A program made the translations under genes and the position numbers. The notes beneath the pieces were generated by a model that was not told the origin of the DNA, did not search any database, and saw nothing but the letters and a program-made list of their open reading frames with translations. DNA of 64,000 bases from JALYRV01 sp040902895 (GTDB taxonomy: Bacteria > Acidobacteriota > Vicinamibacteria > Vicinamibacterales > SCN-69-37). Within the stretch, counting starts at the first letter, position 1. Each line of letters opens with the position of its first letter. Shown piece by piece: positions 7,751 to 15,862 of this stretch. The stretch is from positions 51,338 to 115,337 of the forward strand of contig JBBDWL010000089.1 in NCBI GenBank assembly GCA_040902895.1, read 5' to 3'.

Positions 7751-8922
7751 CCGAGCACCGACTTCATCGACTCGAGCGCGCCCGTCAGTTCCTTCCGATC
7801 GCGCGCGAAGCAGAAGCGGATGTGGTTCTCGCCGTTGGCGCCGAAGTCAACGCCTGGCACGCAGCCGATGCGGCCGCGCGAGATGAGCATTTCCGCCATG
7901 GCCCATGACCGCGATTGCTGCGAGCCACCCGGCGGCGTCCAGTCGTCCGAGATTCTGAGAAACGCGTAAAAGGCGCCGGCCGGTTTGTCGCCACCAAGCA
8001 CGCCGCCCGACGCCTCGCGGATGCCGTCGTAGAACAGATCGCGGCGGGCGCGCAGCTCCGTTCTGAAATACTCCACCACACTCTGATCGCCCTGCACCGC
8101 GCCAAGCCCGCCGTACTGCACGACAGACGCGACGTTGCTCACGGTGTAGAACAGCACTTTTCTGATGCGATCGCGCACGACAGGATCCTTCACTGCGAGA
8201 TACGCGAGGCGCAGGCCCGTCATCGCATAGGTCTTGCTGAAAGTGTAGATAGGAATCGTGCGCTCGTACATGCCGGGCATCGACGCGATGCTGACGTGCT
8301 CTCCTTCGAAGACCACGTCTTCATAGGCCTCATCGGAAAACACCCACAGATTGCGGCGCGTGGCGATGTCGGCGATGCGCTCGAGATCCGCGCGCGTGAG
8401 GACGCCGCCGGCCGGGTTGTTCGGCGAATTGATGTAGATGGCGCGCGTCTTCGGTGTGATGGCGCGCTCCAGGTCGCCGAGATCCCATCGCCACCCGAGC
8501 GACTCGCGCAGCGGGCAGGGCACCGGCACGGCGTGCGCTGACGTGATGCAGCCGGCTGCCGGCGGCCACAGCGGATCCGGATAGATCACCTCGTCGCCCG
8601 GCTCGAGCAGTCCCTGCGCCGCGATGTAGACGCCATGGATTCCCCCCGCCGTCACCATCACCTCATCGTCGCCGCCGATCGGGATGCGGTTCTTCTCGCG
8701 CATCTTGCCCGCGAGCGCGCTCACGAGCGGCGGGATGCCGGTGGTTTGCACGTAGTGGGATCGGTTGTCGTGGACGGCCTGGATCAGCGCCTGCTTGACG
8801 GTATCGGGCGCGTCGAAGCTCACATCCCCCTGGTCGAGGCGAAAGGGCTTGTCGACGCCGTACATCATGTCGCGGATGCGGATGATGCCCGAGAAGGGCA
8901 CTGAATCCAGAAATGAGCCCAT
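7747..8922 (-). CDS. Class I/II pyridoxal-phosphate aminotransferase
   Basis: A fold-type I PLP aminotransferase of 391 residues. Family signatures are NSPNNPAGG (substrate/cofactor binding), SDEAYED with the Asp that contacts the PLP ring, and SKTYAMTGLRLAY containing the Schiff-base Lys. Length and motifs fit the AspC-like Iγ group that acts on aspartate, aromatic or other amino acids; specificity cannot be read from sequence alone. Its start codon overlaps the stop of the upstream MetF-like gene by one base (TAATG arrangement), so the two products are likely made in a fixed ratio. Confidence 0.88.
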   Translation of the reverse strand: MGSFLDSVPFSGIIRIRDMMYGVDKPFRLDQGDVSFDAPDTVKQALIQAVHDNRSHYVQTTGIPPLVSALAGKMREKNRIPIGGDDEVMVTAGGIHGVYIAAQGLLEPGDEVIYPDPLWPPAAGCITSAHAVPVPCPLRESLGWRWDLGDLERAITPKTRAIYINSPNNPAGGVLTRADLERIADIATRRNLWVFSDEAYEDVVFEGEHVSIASMPGMYERTIPIYTFSKTYAMTGLRLAYLAVKDPVVRDRIRKVLFYTVSNVASVVQYGGLGAVQGDQSVVEYFRTELRARRDLFYDGIREASGGVLGGDKPAGAFYAFLRISDDWTPPGGSQQSRSWAMAEMLISRGRIGCVPGVDFGANGENHIRFCFARDRKELTGALESMKSVLG

Positions 8923-9788
8923 TAAATCTCCGCGAGAATCCTGGCGAGTGTAGTTTCAGCTCGCCCGATCGGCAGGTTGCTGACGTACACGCTCGTCGCG
9001 CCGGCTTCCCGGAGCGCGCGGATCGAGCGGGCGCAGACCTGCTCGGGCGTCGCGCCTTCGCCGAACTCGCGCGTGAGTCCTTCGACCGGCACCGGCAGAA
9101 AGCTGCGCAGCGTGTTCAGCGTTCGTGGATTCGCGCTGCGGTAGTAAAAGACCCCGAAGACGCCCGGCTTGTCGACCCGGCGCGCGCGCGCTTCCTGCAT
9201 GAAGCGATCGATCGCTGGGCGATCGTGGTGCGACACGATCTGTGTCAGGTAGAACTCGCCGTTGAAATTGTCGTCGAGCAGGTAGTCCACCTGGTGCGCC
9301 GCGTCGGCGTGCGGGTTGGCCCAGCCGCCGAGCGCGAGTCCAGGCACGCGCGCGCGGATGTGACGCCGCAGCTCCCACGCGTGTTCGACGCAGCGCGGCG
9401 GGCCGACATGCCGGTCGCCGCCAAGCACGACGAGCGTGTTGAAGCCGGCATCCCACGCGCGATCCGCGTACGCCAGACAGTAGTCGAGCGGATGTTTGCA
9501 CGTGAGAAACGGCGCGACGTGCGAGCGCGGCACGTCGGTGCCGAGATTGATCACGAGATGCCGCAGGTTGTCTTCCTCGCGCAGGCCGACGGCGCTGTCG
9601 GTGAGAAAGACATAGCGATCGCGCCGCACGAGACTCTTGACGGCGTGATAGGTGTCGATCCAGGCGTCGATACCCGCGGCCGTATCCAGCTCGGCGCGCG
9701 GCGGCCGCAGCTCGGCCGTCACGACGATAGGTTCGTCGACGGAGGCGCTGATCGCGCGCACCAGCGCGCTCTCCCTGGCTGCGGGCAT
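8922..9788 (-). CDS. Methylenetetrahydrofolate reductase-like (MetF family) protein
   Basis: A TIM-barrel flavoprotein-like protein of 288 residues. VTAELRPPR aligns with the catalytic EFFPP region of MetF, VLGGDRH with the conserved LRGD segment, and EFYLTQIV with the FAD/folate-binding FxxTQ strand. It is divergent enough that it may be a paralogue rather than the housekeeping enzyme. MetF supplies 5-methyl-tetrahydrofolate to methionine synthase; a MetH gene is present at 57132 but is not linked to it. It is co-transcribed and coupled with the aminotransferase at 7747, and divergent from the desulfhydrase gene, with only 24 bases between start codons. Confidence 0.72.
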   Translation of the reverse strand: MPAARESALVRAISASVDEPIVVTAELRPPRAELDTAAGIDAWIDTYHAVKSLVRRDRYVFLTDSAVGLREEDNLRHLVINLGTDVPRSHVAPFLTCKHPLDYCLAYADRAWDAGFNTLVVLGGDRHVGPPRCVEHAWELRRHIRARVPGLALGGWANPHADAAHQVDYLLDDNFNGEFYLTQIVSHHDRPAIDRFMQEARARRVDKPGVFGVFYYRSANPRTLNTLRSFLPVPVEGLTREFGEGATPEQVCARSIRALREAGATSVYVSNLPIGRAETTLARILAEI

Positions 9789-9812
9789 CCGAAAAGTATA
9801 CTAAGCAGCGCG

Positions 9813-10787
9813 ATGCATGCGGCAGCCCGGCAGCGTCTCGCGGATCTTGCCGCGCATGCCGCACCCATTCCACTGGATCCCACTCCCATTCAGGAACTTT
9901 CACGGCTGCGCAGCGCCCTCGGCGGCGGCCCCAGGCTGCTCGTCAAGAGGGACGATGCGCTGCCGTTTGCGATGGGCGGCAATAAAGTGCGGAAGATGCG
10001 CCTGCTCGTGCGGCGCGCGATCGACCAGGGGGCCGATACGCTGATCACGATGGGCGGCGTGCAGTCGAATCACGCGCGTGTGACCGCGGCGATGGCTGCC
10101 GCCACGGGCATGCGGGCTGTGCTGGTGCTGAACGGCACGCAATCGGAGAAGCCCACCGGAAACGCGCTGCTGCAGCGGTTGTTCGGCGCCGAGATCGTGC
10201 TCGTCGGCACGCGCGAAGAGCGCGAGCCGATGATGGACGAGGTTGCGCGCCGGCTGGCGCGCGAAGGCCGCCGGCCGTATGTCGTGCCGCTCGGCGGTTC
10301 GACACCGGAAGGGGCGATTGCCTACGCGCAGGCGTTCGTCGAAATGGCCGGACAGATCGACCTGCCAGACGCGATCGTGCACTCCACATCGTCGGGGGGC
10401 ACACAGGCCGGGCTGGCCGCGGGCGCGGCGCTCGCCGGTGCCCGGACCGCGATTCAGGGCGTGAGCGCCGACGATCCTGCGAAGGCGATCGAATGCATCG
10501 TCGGCGATCTCGTGCGGTCGATCGGCGGCATGCTCGGCGTCGCGGATCTTGCGTATGGCCAGACGGTCGTCGACGACAGATTCGTGGGCCCTGGATATGG
10601 TGTGCCGACGGCCGCGTCGACCGAAGCCCTGGAGCTGGCCGCCCGCACGGAAGGCCTGCTGCTCGATCCGGTTTACACGGCGAAGGCGATGGCGATGCTC
10701 ATCGCCGCCGTCCGTGCAGGCGGATTCGATTCGCATGACACCGTGCTGTTCTGGCACACGGGCGGCACTCCCGCTCTTTTCGCATGA
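9813..10787 (+). CDS. D-cysteine desulfhydrase / ACC deaminase family PLP enzyme
   Basis: A fold-type II PLP enzyme of 324 residues starting at ATG 9813. The family signature GGNKVRK holds the PLP Lys (Lys58), followed by TMGGVQSNHARVTAA, the substrate-binding segment of 1-aminocyclopropane-1-carboxylate deaminase and D-cysteine desulfhydrase. The late loop STSSGGTQAGL binds the cofactor phosphate and WHTGGTPALF closes the protein. D-cysteine desulfhydrase activity (pyruvate, ammonia and sulfide from D-Cys) is more likely than ACC deaminase, but the two cannot be separated without the diagnostic residues being tested. The MBL nuclease gene starts 7 bases after its stop. Confidence 0.85.
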   Translation: MHAAARQRLADLAAHAAPIPLDPTPIQELSRLRSALGGGPRLLVKRDDALPFAMGGNKVRKMRLLVRRAIDQGADTLITMGGVQSNHARVTAAMAAATGMRAVLVLNGTQSEKPTGNALLQRLFGAEIVLVGTREEREPMMDEVARRLAREGRRPYVVPLGGSTPEGAIAYAQAFVEMAGQIDLPDAIVHSTSSGGTQAGLAAGAALAGARTAIQGVSADDPAKAIECIVGDLVRSIGGMLGVADLAYGQTVVDDRFVGPGYGVPTAASTEALELAARTEGLLLDPVYTAKAMAMLIAAVRAGGFDSHDTVLFWHTGGTPALFA

Positions 10788-10794
10788 GGTGTTC

Positions 10795-12216
10795 GTGGCT
10801 GTTTCGCTGACGTTTCTCGGTGCGGCGCAGACCGTGACCGGCTCCAAGCATCTACTCGACGTCGACGGCAAGCGCGTGCTCGTCGACGCGGGATTGTTCC
10901 AGGGCATCAAGGAGCTGCGCGAGCGCAACTGGCAGGACCTGCCCGTGCCGGCGTCGTCGATCGACACGGTCGTCCTCACGCACGCGCACCTCGATCACTG
11001 CGGCTATCTGCCGAAGCTGGTCGCCGCTGGCTTCAAGGGACGCGTGTTCTGCACGTCGGGCACTGCGGCGCTGGCCAGGCTCGTGATGGTCGATGCCGGC
11101 AAGATTCAGGAAGAAGACGCCGACCGCGCCAACCGCAAGGGATACACGAAACACGCGCCGGCGCTGCCGCTGTTCACCGTCGAGAACGCGTGGCAGGCGG
11201 TGGATCGACTGCAGCCGGTTGGATACGCGTATGACTTCGAGCCGATTCCCGGCGTATCGATGCGGTTCATCAATGCCGGGCACCTGCTCGGATCCGGATA
11301 TGTGCGCGCCACCATCAAGCCGCTCGGCGATCGCGTGCTGCTCTTCGGCGGCGATCTCGGCCGCTACGGGCGGCCGGTGCTGCCGGATCCGGAGCCCGTC
11401 GATCGCGCGGATTGGCTGCTGATCGAATCCACGTACGGCAATCGCGTCCATGAGGACGATGACGGGGGAGAGCGGCTGGCGCGGATCATCAACGACACCA
11501 TCGAGCGCCAGGGCAAGGTGATCATTCCCGCGTTTGCGATTGGGCGCGTCGAAGAGGTGCTGTACTGGATTCGCGAGCTGGAAGAGGCGAAGCGCATTCC
11601 GCAGGTGCCGGTCTATGTCGACAGCCCGATGGCGCTCGAGGCGCTGAAGATGTATCAGGAGCGGCTGCACGAGCTCGACGCCGACATCACGACGGCGGCG
11701 CAGTCGGCGCGCGAACGGACGGTGCGAGGCGAGCGCAAGCTGTGTGCGTTCTGCACGAGCCGGTTCGAAACGGTGGCTGAGGCGGCGCACTCGAAGCAAG
11801 TGACCGCGTCGCGGCAGCCGGCCATCGTGATCTCGGCGAGCGGCATGGCCACCGGCGGGCGCGTGCTGCATCACCTCAAGGCCGCGCTGCCGGGCGGCTA
11901 CAACACCGTGCTGTTTGTCGGCTACCAGGCGGGCGGCACGCGCGGCCGGCAGCTCGTGGACGGCGCGAAGGAGACGAAGATTCACGGCGAGATCGTGCCG
12001 GTCAACGCGCGCATCGAGAAGATCGACTCCATGTCGGCGCATGCCGACGCGAACGAGATCATGCGGTGGCTCGGCAACTTCACGCAGCCGCCGGCGCGCA
12101 CGTTTCTCGTGCATGGCGACACCGATCCCATGATGACCCTCGCCGCGCGCATGCGATCCGAGCTGAAGTGGGATGTCGCGACTCCGGCATGGAAAGAGCA
12201 GGTCACGCTCGCATGA
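10795..12216 (+). CDS. MBL-fold beta-CASP RNase-like metallo-hydrolase
   Basis: A 473-residue metallo-beta-lactamase-fold protein. The metal site is HAHLDH (residues 63-68). Further motifs are the STYGN segment, the GRVEEVLYWI beta-CASP helix, AIVISASGMATGGR (beta-CASP motif C region), and the C-terminal MSAHAD/ VHGD RMM domain. This is the CPSF73/Ysh1-like bacterial group, which cleaves RNA in characterised members. GTG 10795 is preferred because GAGG lies 5 bases upstream; GTG 10789 is possible. The stop overlaps the next start in ATGA. Confidence 0.88.
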   Translation: MAVSLTFLGAAQTVTGSKHLLDVDGKRVLVDAGLFQGIKELRERNWQDLPVPASSIDTVVLTHAHLDHCGYLPKLVAAGFKGRVFCTSGTAALARLVMVDAGKIQEEDADRANRKGYTKHAPALPLFTVENAWQAVDRLQPVGYAYDFEPIPGVSMRFINAGHLLGSGYVRATIKPLGDRVLLFGGDLGRYGRPVLPDPEPVDRADWLLIESTYGNRVHEDDDGGERLARIINDTIERQGKVIIPAFAIGRVEEVLYWIRELEEAKRIPQVPVYVDSPMALEALKMYQERLHELDADITTAAQSARERTVRGERKLCAFCTSRFETVAEAAHSKQVTASRQPAIVISASGMATGGRVLHHLKAALPGGYNTVLFVGYQAGGTRGRQLVDGAKETKIHGEIVPVNARIEKIDSMSAHADANEIMRWLGNFTQPPARTFLVHGDTDPMMTLAARMRSELKWDVATPAWKEQVTLA

Positions 12217-14168
12217 CGACAAAACTCGAGAGGGATACTCGCCCTCACCTGCTCGAACAGATTGACGAGGCTGCGGTGGTCCAGTTGTATGCCGACGGCT
12301 TCGACGCGCTGCCGGTGAATGACAAGATCCTGATCTGGCACCTCTACCAGGCCGCGCTGGCCGGCCGCGACATCTACTTCGATCAGCGCCATGCCTGCGC
12401 GCTGGATATGCGGGCGCTGCTCGAGGCCGTGCTGCGTTACGGCGAGGGCATTGATGAGACCGTCCTTGCCGAGATCCGGCGTTACACGAAGCTGTTCTGG
12501 ATCAACACCGGGCCGTACAACAACCTGACGGCCAGGAAGTTTCTGTTGCAGCTCGAGCCCGCGGCGATGCGGGACGCTGTGCGGCTGGCCGAGCGCAACG
12601 GCGCGACCCTGCCAGGGCGGCGCAACGAGACCGTTGATGGACTGGTGGACCGGCTGGCGCCGATGTTCTTCGATCCCGCGATCGATCCATCCGTGACCAG
12701 CAAAGCTCCGGAACACGGACGCGACATTCTCGAAGCCAGCGCCAACAACCTCTATGCCGGCGTCCGGATGTCGGACCTTGTTCCGGCTGACGGCGGCCGT
12801 CATGTGGTCGAGCGCTACGGATTGAATTCACGGCTGGTGAAGCACGCCGATGGCCGTCTCGAGGAGCAGGTCTATCGCATCGACGGGCTTTACGGCGACC
12901 GTATCGCGCGCATCGCCGGCCACCTCGAAGCGGCCATGCCGTACGCGACCCCGGGCATGCGCCGGGCGCTCGACGCGCTCGTCACGTTCTACCGCACCGG
13001 CGAGGACGCGGATCGCGGCGCGTACGACATCGCCTGGGTCGAAGACAAAGACTCGCCGGTCGATACCATCAACGGCTTCGTCGAGGTCTACATGGACGCG
13101 CGCGGCGTCAAGGGCGCGTGGGAGGCGCTCGTCTTCTATGTGAATCGCGAAAAGACCGCGGGCATTCAGCGCCTTGCCGCGGCGGCGGCCTGGTTCGAAG
13201 AGCGCATGCCGTGGGATCCGCAATGGCGGCGGCCCGACGTGCGCGGCGTCACCGCCCGCGCCATCGACGTGGTCATTGAAACCGGCGACTCGGGGCCGAT
13301 CACGCCCATCGGCATCAACCTGCCGAACGATCAGGCGATCCGCGAAACCTACGGCAGCAAATCGGTGTCGCTCTCGAACGTCGCCGAGGCCTATGACAAG
13401 TCGACGCCTCCCTCGTTCCGGCGCGAGTTCGCGTGGTCCGGCGAGGAGGCCGATCGTGCCGAGCGGTGGGCCACGTTCGCGTCGGAGCTGACGACGAATA
13501 TCCATGAAGTGCTCGGACATGGATCGGGCCGCGTGGCCGATCGCCTTGCCGGACAACCGCAACTCGCGCTGAAGGAGTTGTACTCGACGCTCGAGGAGGC
13601 GCGGGCCGATCTCGTAGCCCTTTATTTCGTCGCGGATCGAAAGATGATCGAGCTCGATCTGGTGCCGGCCGACGATCATGCCGAGATCGTGCTGGCCGAG
13701 TACGAGTCCTACGCACGCAACGCGCTCGTGCAGCTGCGCCGCGTGCGCGAGGGCACGACGATCGAGGAAGACCACATGCGTAATCGCCAGCTGATTGTGC
13801 ACTGGCTGCTCGCCAACTCCACGGCGATCGAGATTCGCCGCCGCGACGGCAAGACGTATCACGTCGTCGCCGACGTCGCGGCATTCCGCGAAGGCGCGGG
13901 CCGGCTGCTGGCCGAGGTGCAGCGCATCAAGTCGGAAGGTCATTACGAGGCGGGCCGCGCGCTGGTCGAGACCTATGCGGTGCACTTCGATCCGGCGCTT
14001 CGCGACGAGATCGTCGCCCGCGTCGCGAGGTTGAACATGCCCTCGTACACGGGCTTCGTCATGCCGAAGCTCGAGCCTGTGCGCGACGAAGCCGGCGCGA
14101 TCGTCGACGTTGCGATTTCGTACCCGTTGGATCTCGAAAAGCAGATGCTCGAATGGTCGCGCACCTGA
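12213..14168 (+). CDS. M49-family dipeptidyl peptidase III-like metallopeptidase
   Basis: A cytoplasmic protein of 651 residues without a signal peptide. It carries the M49 zinc motif HExxxH as HEVLGH (residues 431-436) and the second motif EEARAD (461-466), corresponding to the EECRAE of dipeptidyl peptidase III. Family members remove dipeptides from peptide N-termini. The N-terminal half (residues 1-350) matches the open-barrel domain length of bacterial M49 enzymes. It is translationally coupled at both ends: an ATGA overlap with the nuclease gene upstream, and a 16-base overlap with the M28 peptidase gene downstream. This suggests a peptide-degradation operon. Confidence 0.88.
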   Translation: MTTKLERDTRPHLLEQIDEAAVVQLYADGFDALPVNDKILIWHLYQAALAGRDIYFDQRHACALDMRALLEAVLRYGEGIDETVLAEIRRYTKLFWINTGPYNNLTARKFLLQLEPAAMRDAVRLAERNGATLPGRRNETVDGLVDRLAPMFFDPAIDPSVTSKAPEHGRDILEASANNLYAGVRMSDLVPADGGRHVVERYGLNSRLVKHADGRLEEQVYRIDGLYGDRIARIAGHLEAAMPYATPGMRRALDALVTFYRTGEDADRGAYDIAWVEDKDSPVDTINGFVEVYMDARGVKGAWEALVFYVNREKTAGIQRLAAAAAWFEERMPWDPQWRRPDVRGVTARAIDVVIETGDSGPITPIGINLPNDQAIRETYGSKSVSLSNVAEAYDKSTPPSFRREFAWSGEEADRAERWATFASELTTNIHEVLGHGSGRVADRLAGQPQLALKELYSTLEEARADLVALYFVADRKMIELDLVPADDHAEIVLAEYESYARNALVQLRRVREGTTIEEDHMRNRQLIVHWLLANSTAIEIRRRDGKTYHVVADVAAFREGAGRLLAEVQRIKSEGHYEAGRALVETYAVHFDPALRDEIVARVARLNMPSYTGFVMPKLEPVRDEAGAIVDVAISYPLDLEKQMLEWSRT

Positions 14169-15850
14169 CAAAACCGCTGGCCTTCACCCTTGCACTGGCG
14201 GTGACGGCGTGCGCACCGGCAACCGGTTACCGGTTACCGGCTACCAATCGCGTCCCCGCCCGAGCAGAGCGAGCGATCGACACGTTGCTGGCGCGGTTCG
14301 ATCGTCTTGCGGCCATGGAGCAGGTCCGCTTCATGAGCCAGTACTGGCGTCTGGCCGGCAACGAGGGTTTCGATCGATCGCTTGATCGGATTTATGAGCG
14401 GCTGGTGTCCAGCGGATTCGCGATGGACACGCGCGGTCTCCGCGGCCCCGACGGGGCGCCGCTCGCTCATGTGCGCGTGCACGCCTACCCGAATCAGGGT
14501 CACGGCTGGGATCACAGCGTGAGCGCGCTTTCGCTGATCAATGCCGACGGCTCCGCGACGCCGGTGCTGTCGAAAGCGCGCGAACGGCTGGCGCTGTGCA
14601 TCAACTCCTTCTCGACGCCGGCGGACGGGCGCGTCCTCGAGGTGGTCGACGTCGGACGCGGCGATCGCGCCGCCGACTACGCAGGCAGGGACGTCACGGA
14701 CGCGATTGTGCTGGGCGACGCGGAGGCCGGACGTCTCTGGCGCGAAGCGACGTCTCGCGGCGCGGCGGGCGTGGTGTCGACGTCGCTGCCGGCGTACATC
14801 CGCCCCACGCCGCCGGGCGTGCCCGAACCGCCGCGCGACGAGTGGGACATCCTGCAGTGGTCGTCGATTCCGTACGACAAAGCGAAACGGTCGTTTGGCT
14901 TCAAGGCCACGCCTCGCGCCGCGGCAACCATCCGAGCGCGGCTGGCCGAGGGTCCGCTGCAGGCGCGCGTGACGATCGCGAGTTCGTTCACCGAACGTCC
15001 TGCGCGCATGGTGATCGCGGAGATCCCCGGCATCGCCTTGCCGTCAGAGCGCATCGTGATTGCGGCGCACGTGCAGGAGCCTGGCGCGAACGACAACGCG
15101 AGCGGCAGCGCGACGCTGGCCGAGATGGCTGTGGCGATGCGCGACGCGATCGCGCGCGGCGACATCGCGAGGCCGGCGCGAACCATCACCTTTCTGTGGC
15201 TCGACGAGATCTCTGGAAGCCGGCAATGGATCAAGGATCACGCGGCGCAGGCAAAAGGGGTGATGTGGATGTTCTCGCTCGACATGACGGGCGAGGACGT
15301 CACGAAGACCGGCGGATCGTTTCTGGTCGAACGCTGGCCCGATCCGGGCGCGGTGTACGACCGCACGTGGGATCCGCACAGCGAGTGGGGACGCAGCGAC
15401 GTGGATCCGAAGACGCTCAAGGGCGATCTCATCAATGATCTGCATCTCGCGGTCGCGCGGCGCGTGGGCACGCGAACCGGCTGGGTGGTGCGCTCGAATC
15501 CGTACGAAGGCGGCAGCGATCACACGGTGTTCGGATCAATGGGCATTCCGTCGATTCTCGACTGGCACTTCACCGATCGCTACTACCACACGAATTTCGA
15601 TACGCCCGACAACGTGAGCGCCGATGAAATGCGCAACGTCGCGTCGGCGGTTGGCGCGACTGCGTGGCTGATGGGATCGGCAACAGAAGAAGAGGCGCGC
15701 GAGGTCGCCAGTCTTGTTGCCGAGGCGGGGCGGCTGCGGATCAGCCGCGAGCGGCGCGAGAACACGAAGGATCGTGAGGCAGCCGTCGCGGCGTGGACGA
15801 AGTGGTACGAAGAAGCCGTGGCCAGCGCCAGCCGCCTGACGGTGCGGTGA
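14153..15850 (+). CDS. Lipoprotein M28-family zinc peptidase
   Basis: A 565-residue exported peptidase. The N-terminus is a lipoprotein signal with the lipid Cys at residue 20 (AVTAC). The M28 core shows the di-zinc ligands in order: His in AHVQEPGANDNASGS (with the bridging Asp in NDN), Glu in LWLDEISGS, Asp in FSLDMTGED, and His in GGSDHTVF. The HTNFDTPDN segment near the C-terminus is typical of the family. M28 enzymes are aminopeptidases or carboxypeptidases. It overlaps the M49 gene, so periplasmic and cytoplasmic peptidases are made from one transcript. Confidence 0.87.
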   Translation: MVAHLTKPLAFTLALAVTACAPATGYRLPATNRVPARAERAIDTLLARFDRLAAMEQVRFMSQYWRLAGNEGFDRSLDRIYERLVSSGFAMDTRGLRGPDGAPLAHVRVHAYPNQGHGWDHSVSALSLINADGSATPVLSKARERLALCINSFSTPADGRVLEVVDVGRGDRAADYAGRDVTDAIVLGDAEAGRLWREATSRGAAGVVSTSLPAYIRPTPPGVPEPPRDEWDILQWSSIPYDKAKRSFGFKATPRAAATIRARLAEGPLQARVTIASSFTERPARMVIAEIPGIALPSERIVIAAHVQEPGANDNASGSATLAEMAVAMRDAIARGDIARPARTITFLWLDEISGSRQWIKDHAAQAKGVMWMFSLDMTGEDVTKTGGSFLVERWPDPGAVYDRTWDPHSEWGRSDVDPKTLKGDLINDLHLAVARRVGTRTGWVVRSNPYEGGSDHTVFGSMGIPSILDWHFTDRYYHTNFDTPDNVSADEMRNVASAVGATAWLMGSATEEEAREVASLVAEAGRLRISRERRENTKDREAAVAAWTKWYEEAVASASRLTVR

Positions 15851-15862
15851 CAGGCACCATTT

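Noticed and set aside
8913..9812. Extension of the desulfhydrase-like gene upstream of ATG 9813
   Set aside because: It is antisense to the MetF-like gene; the enzyme family begins close to the chosen ATG.
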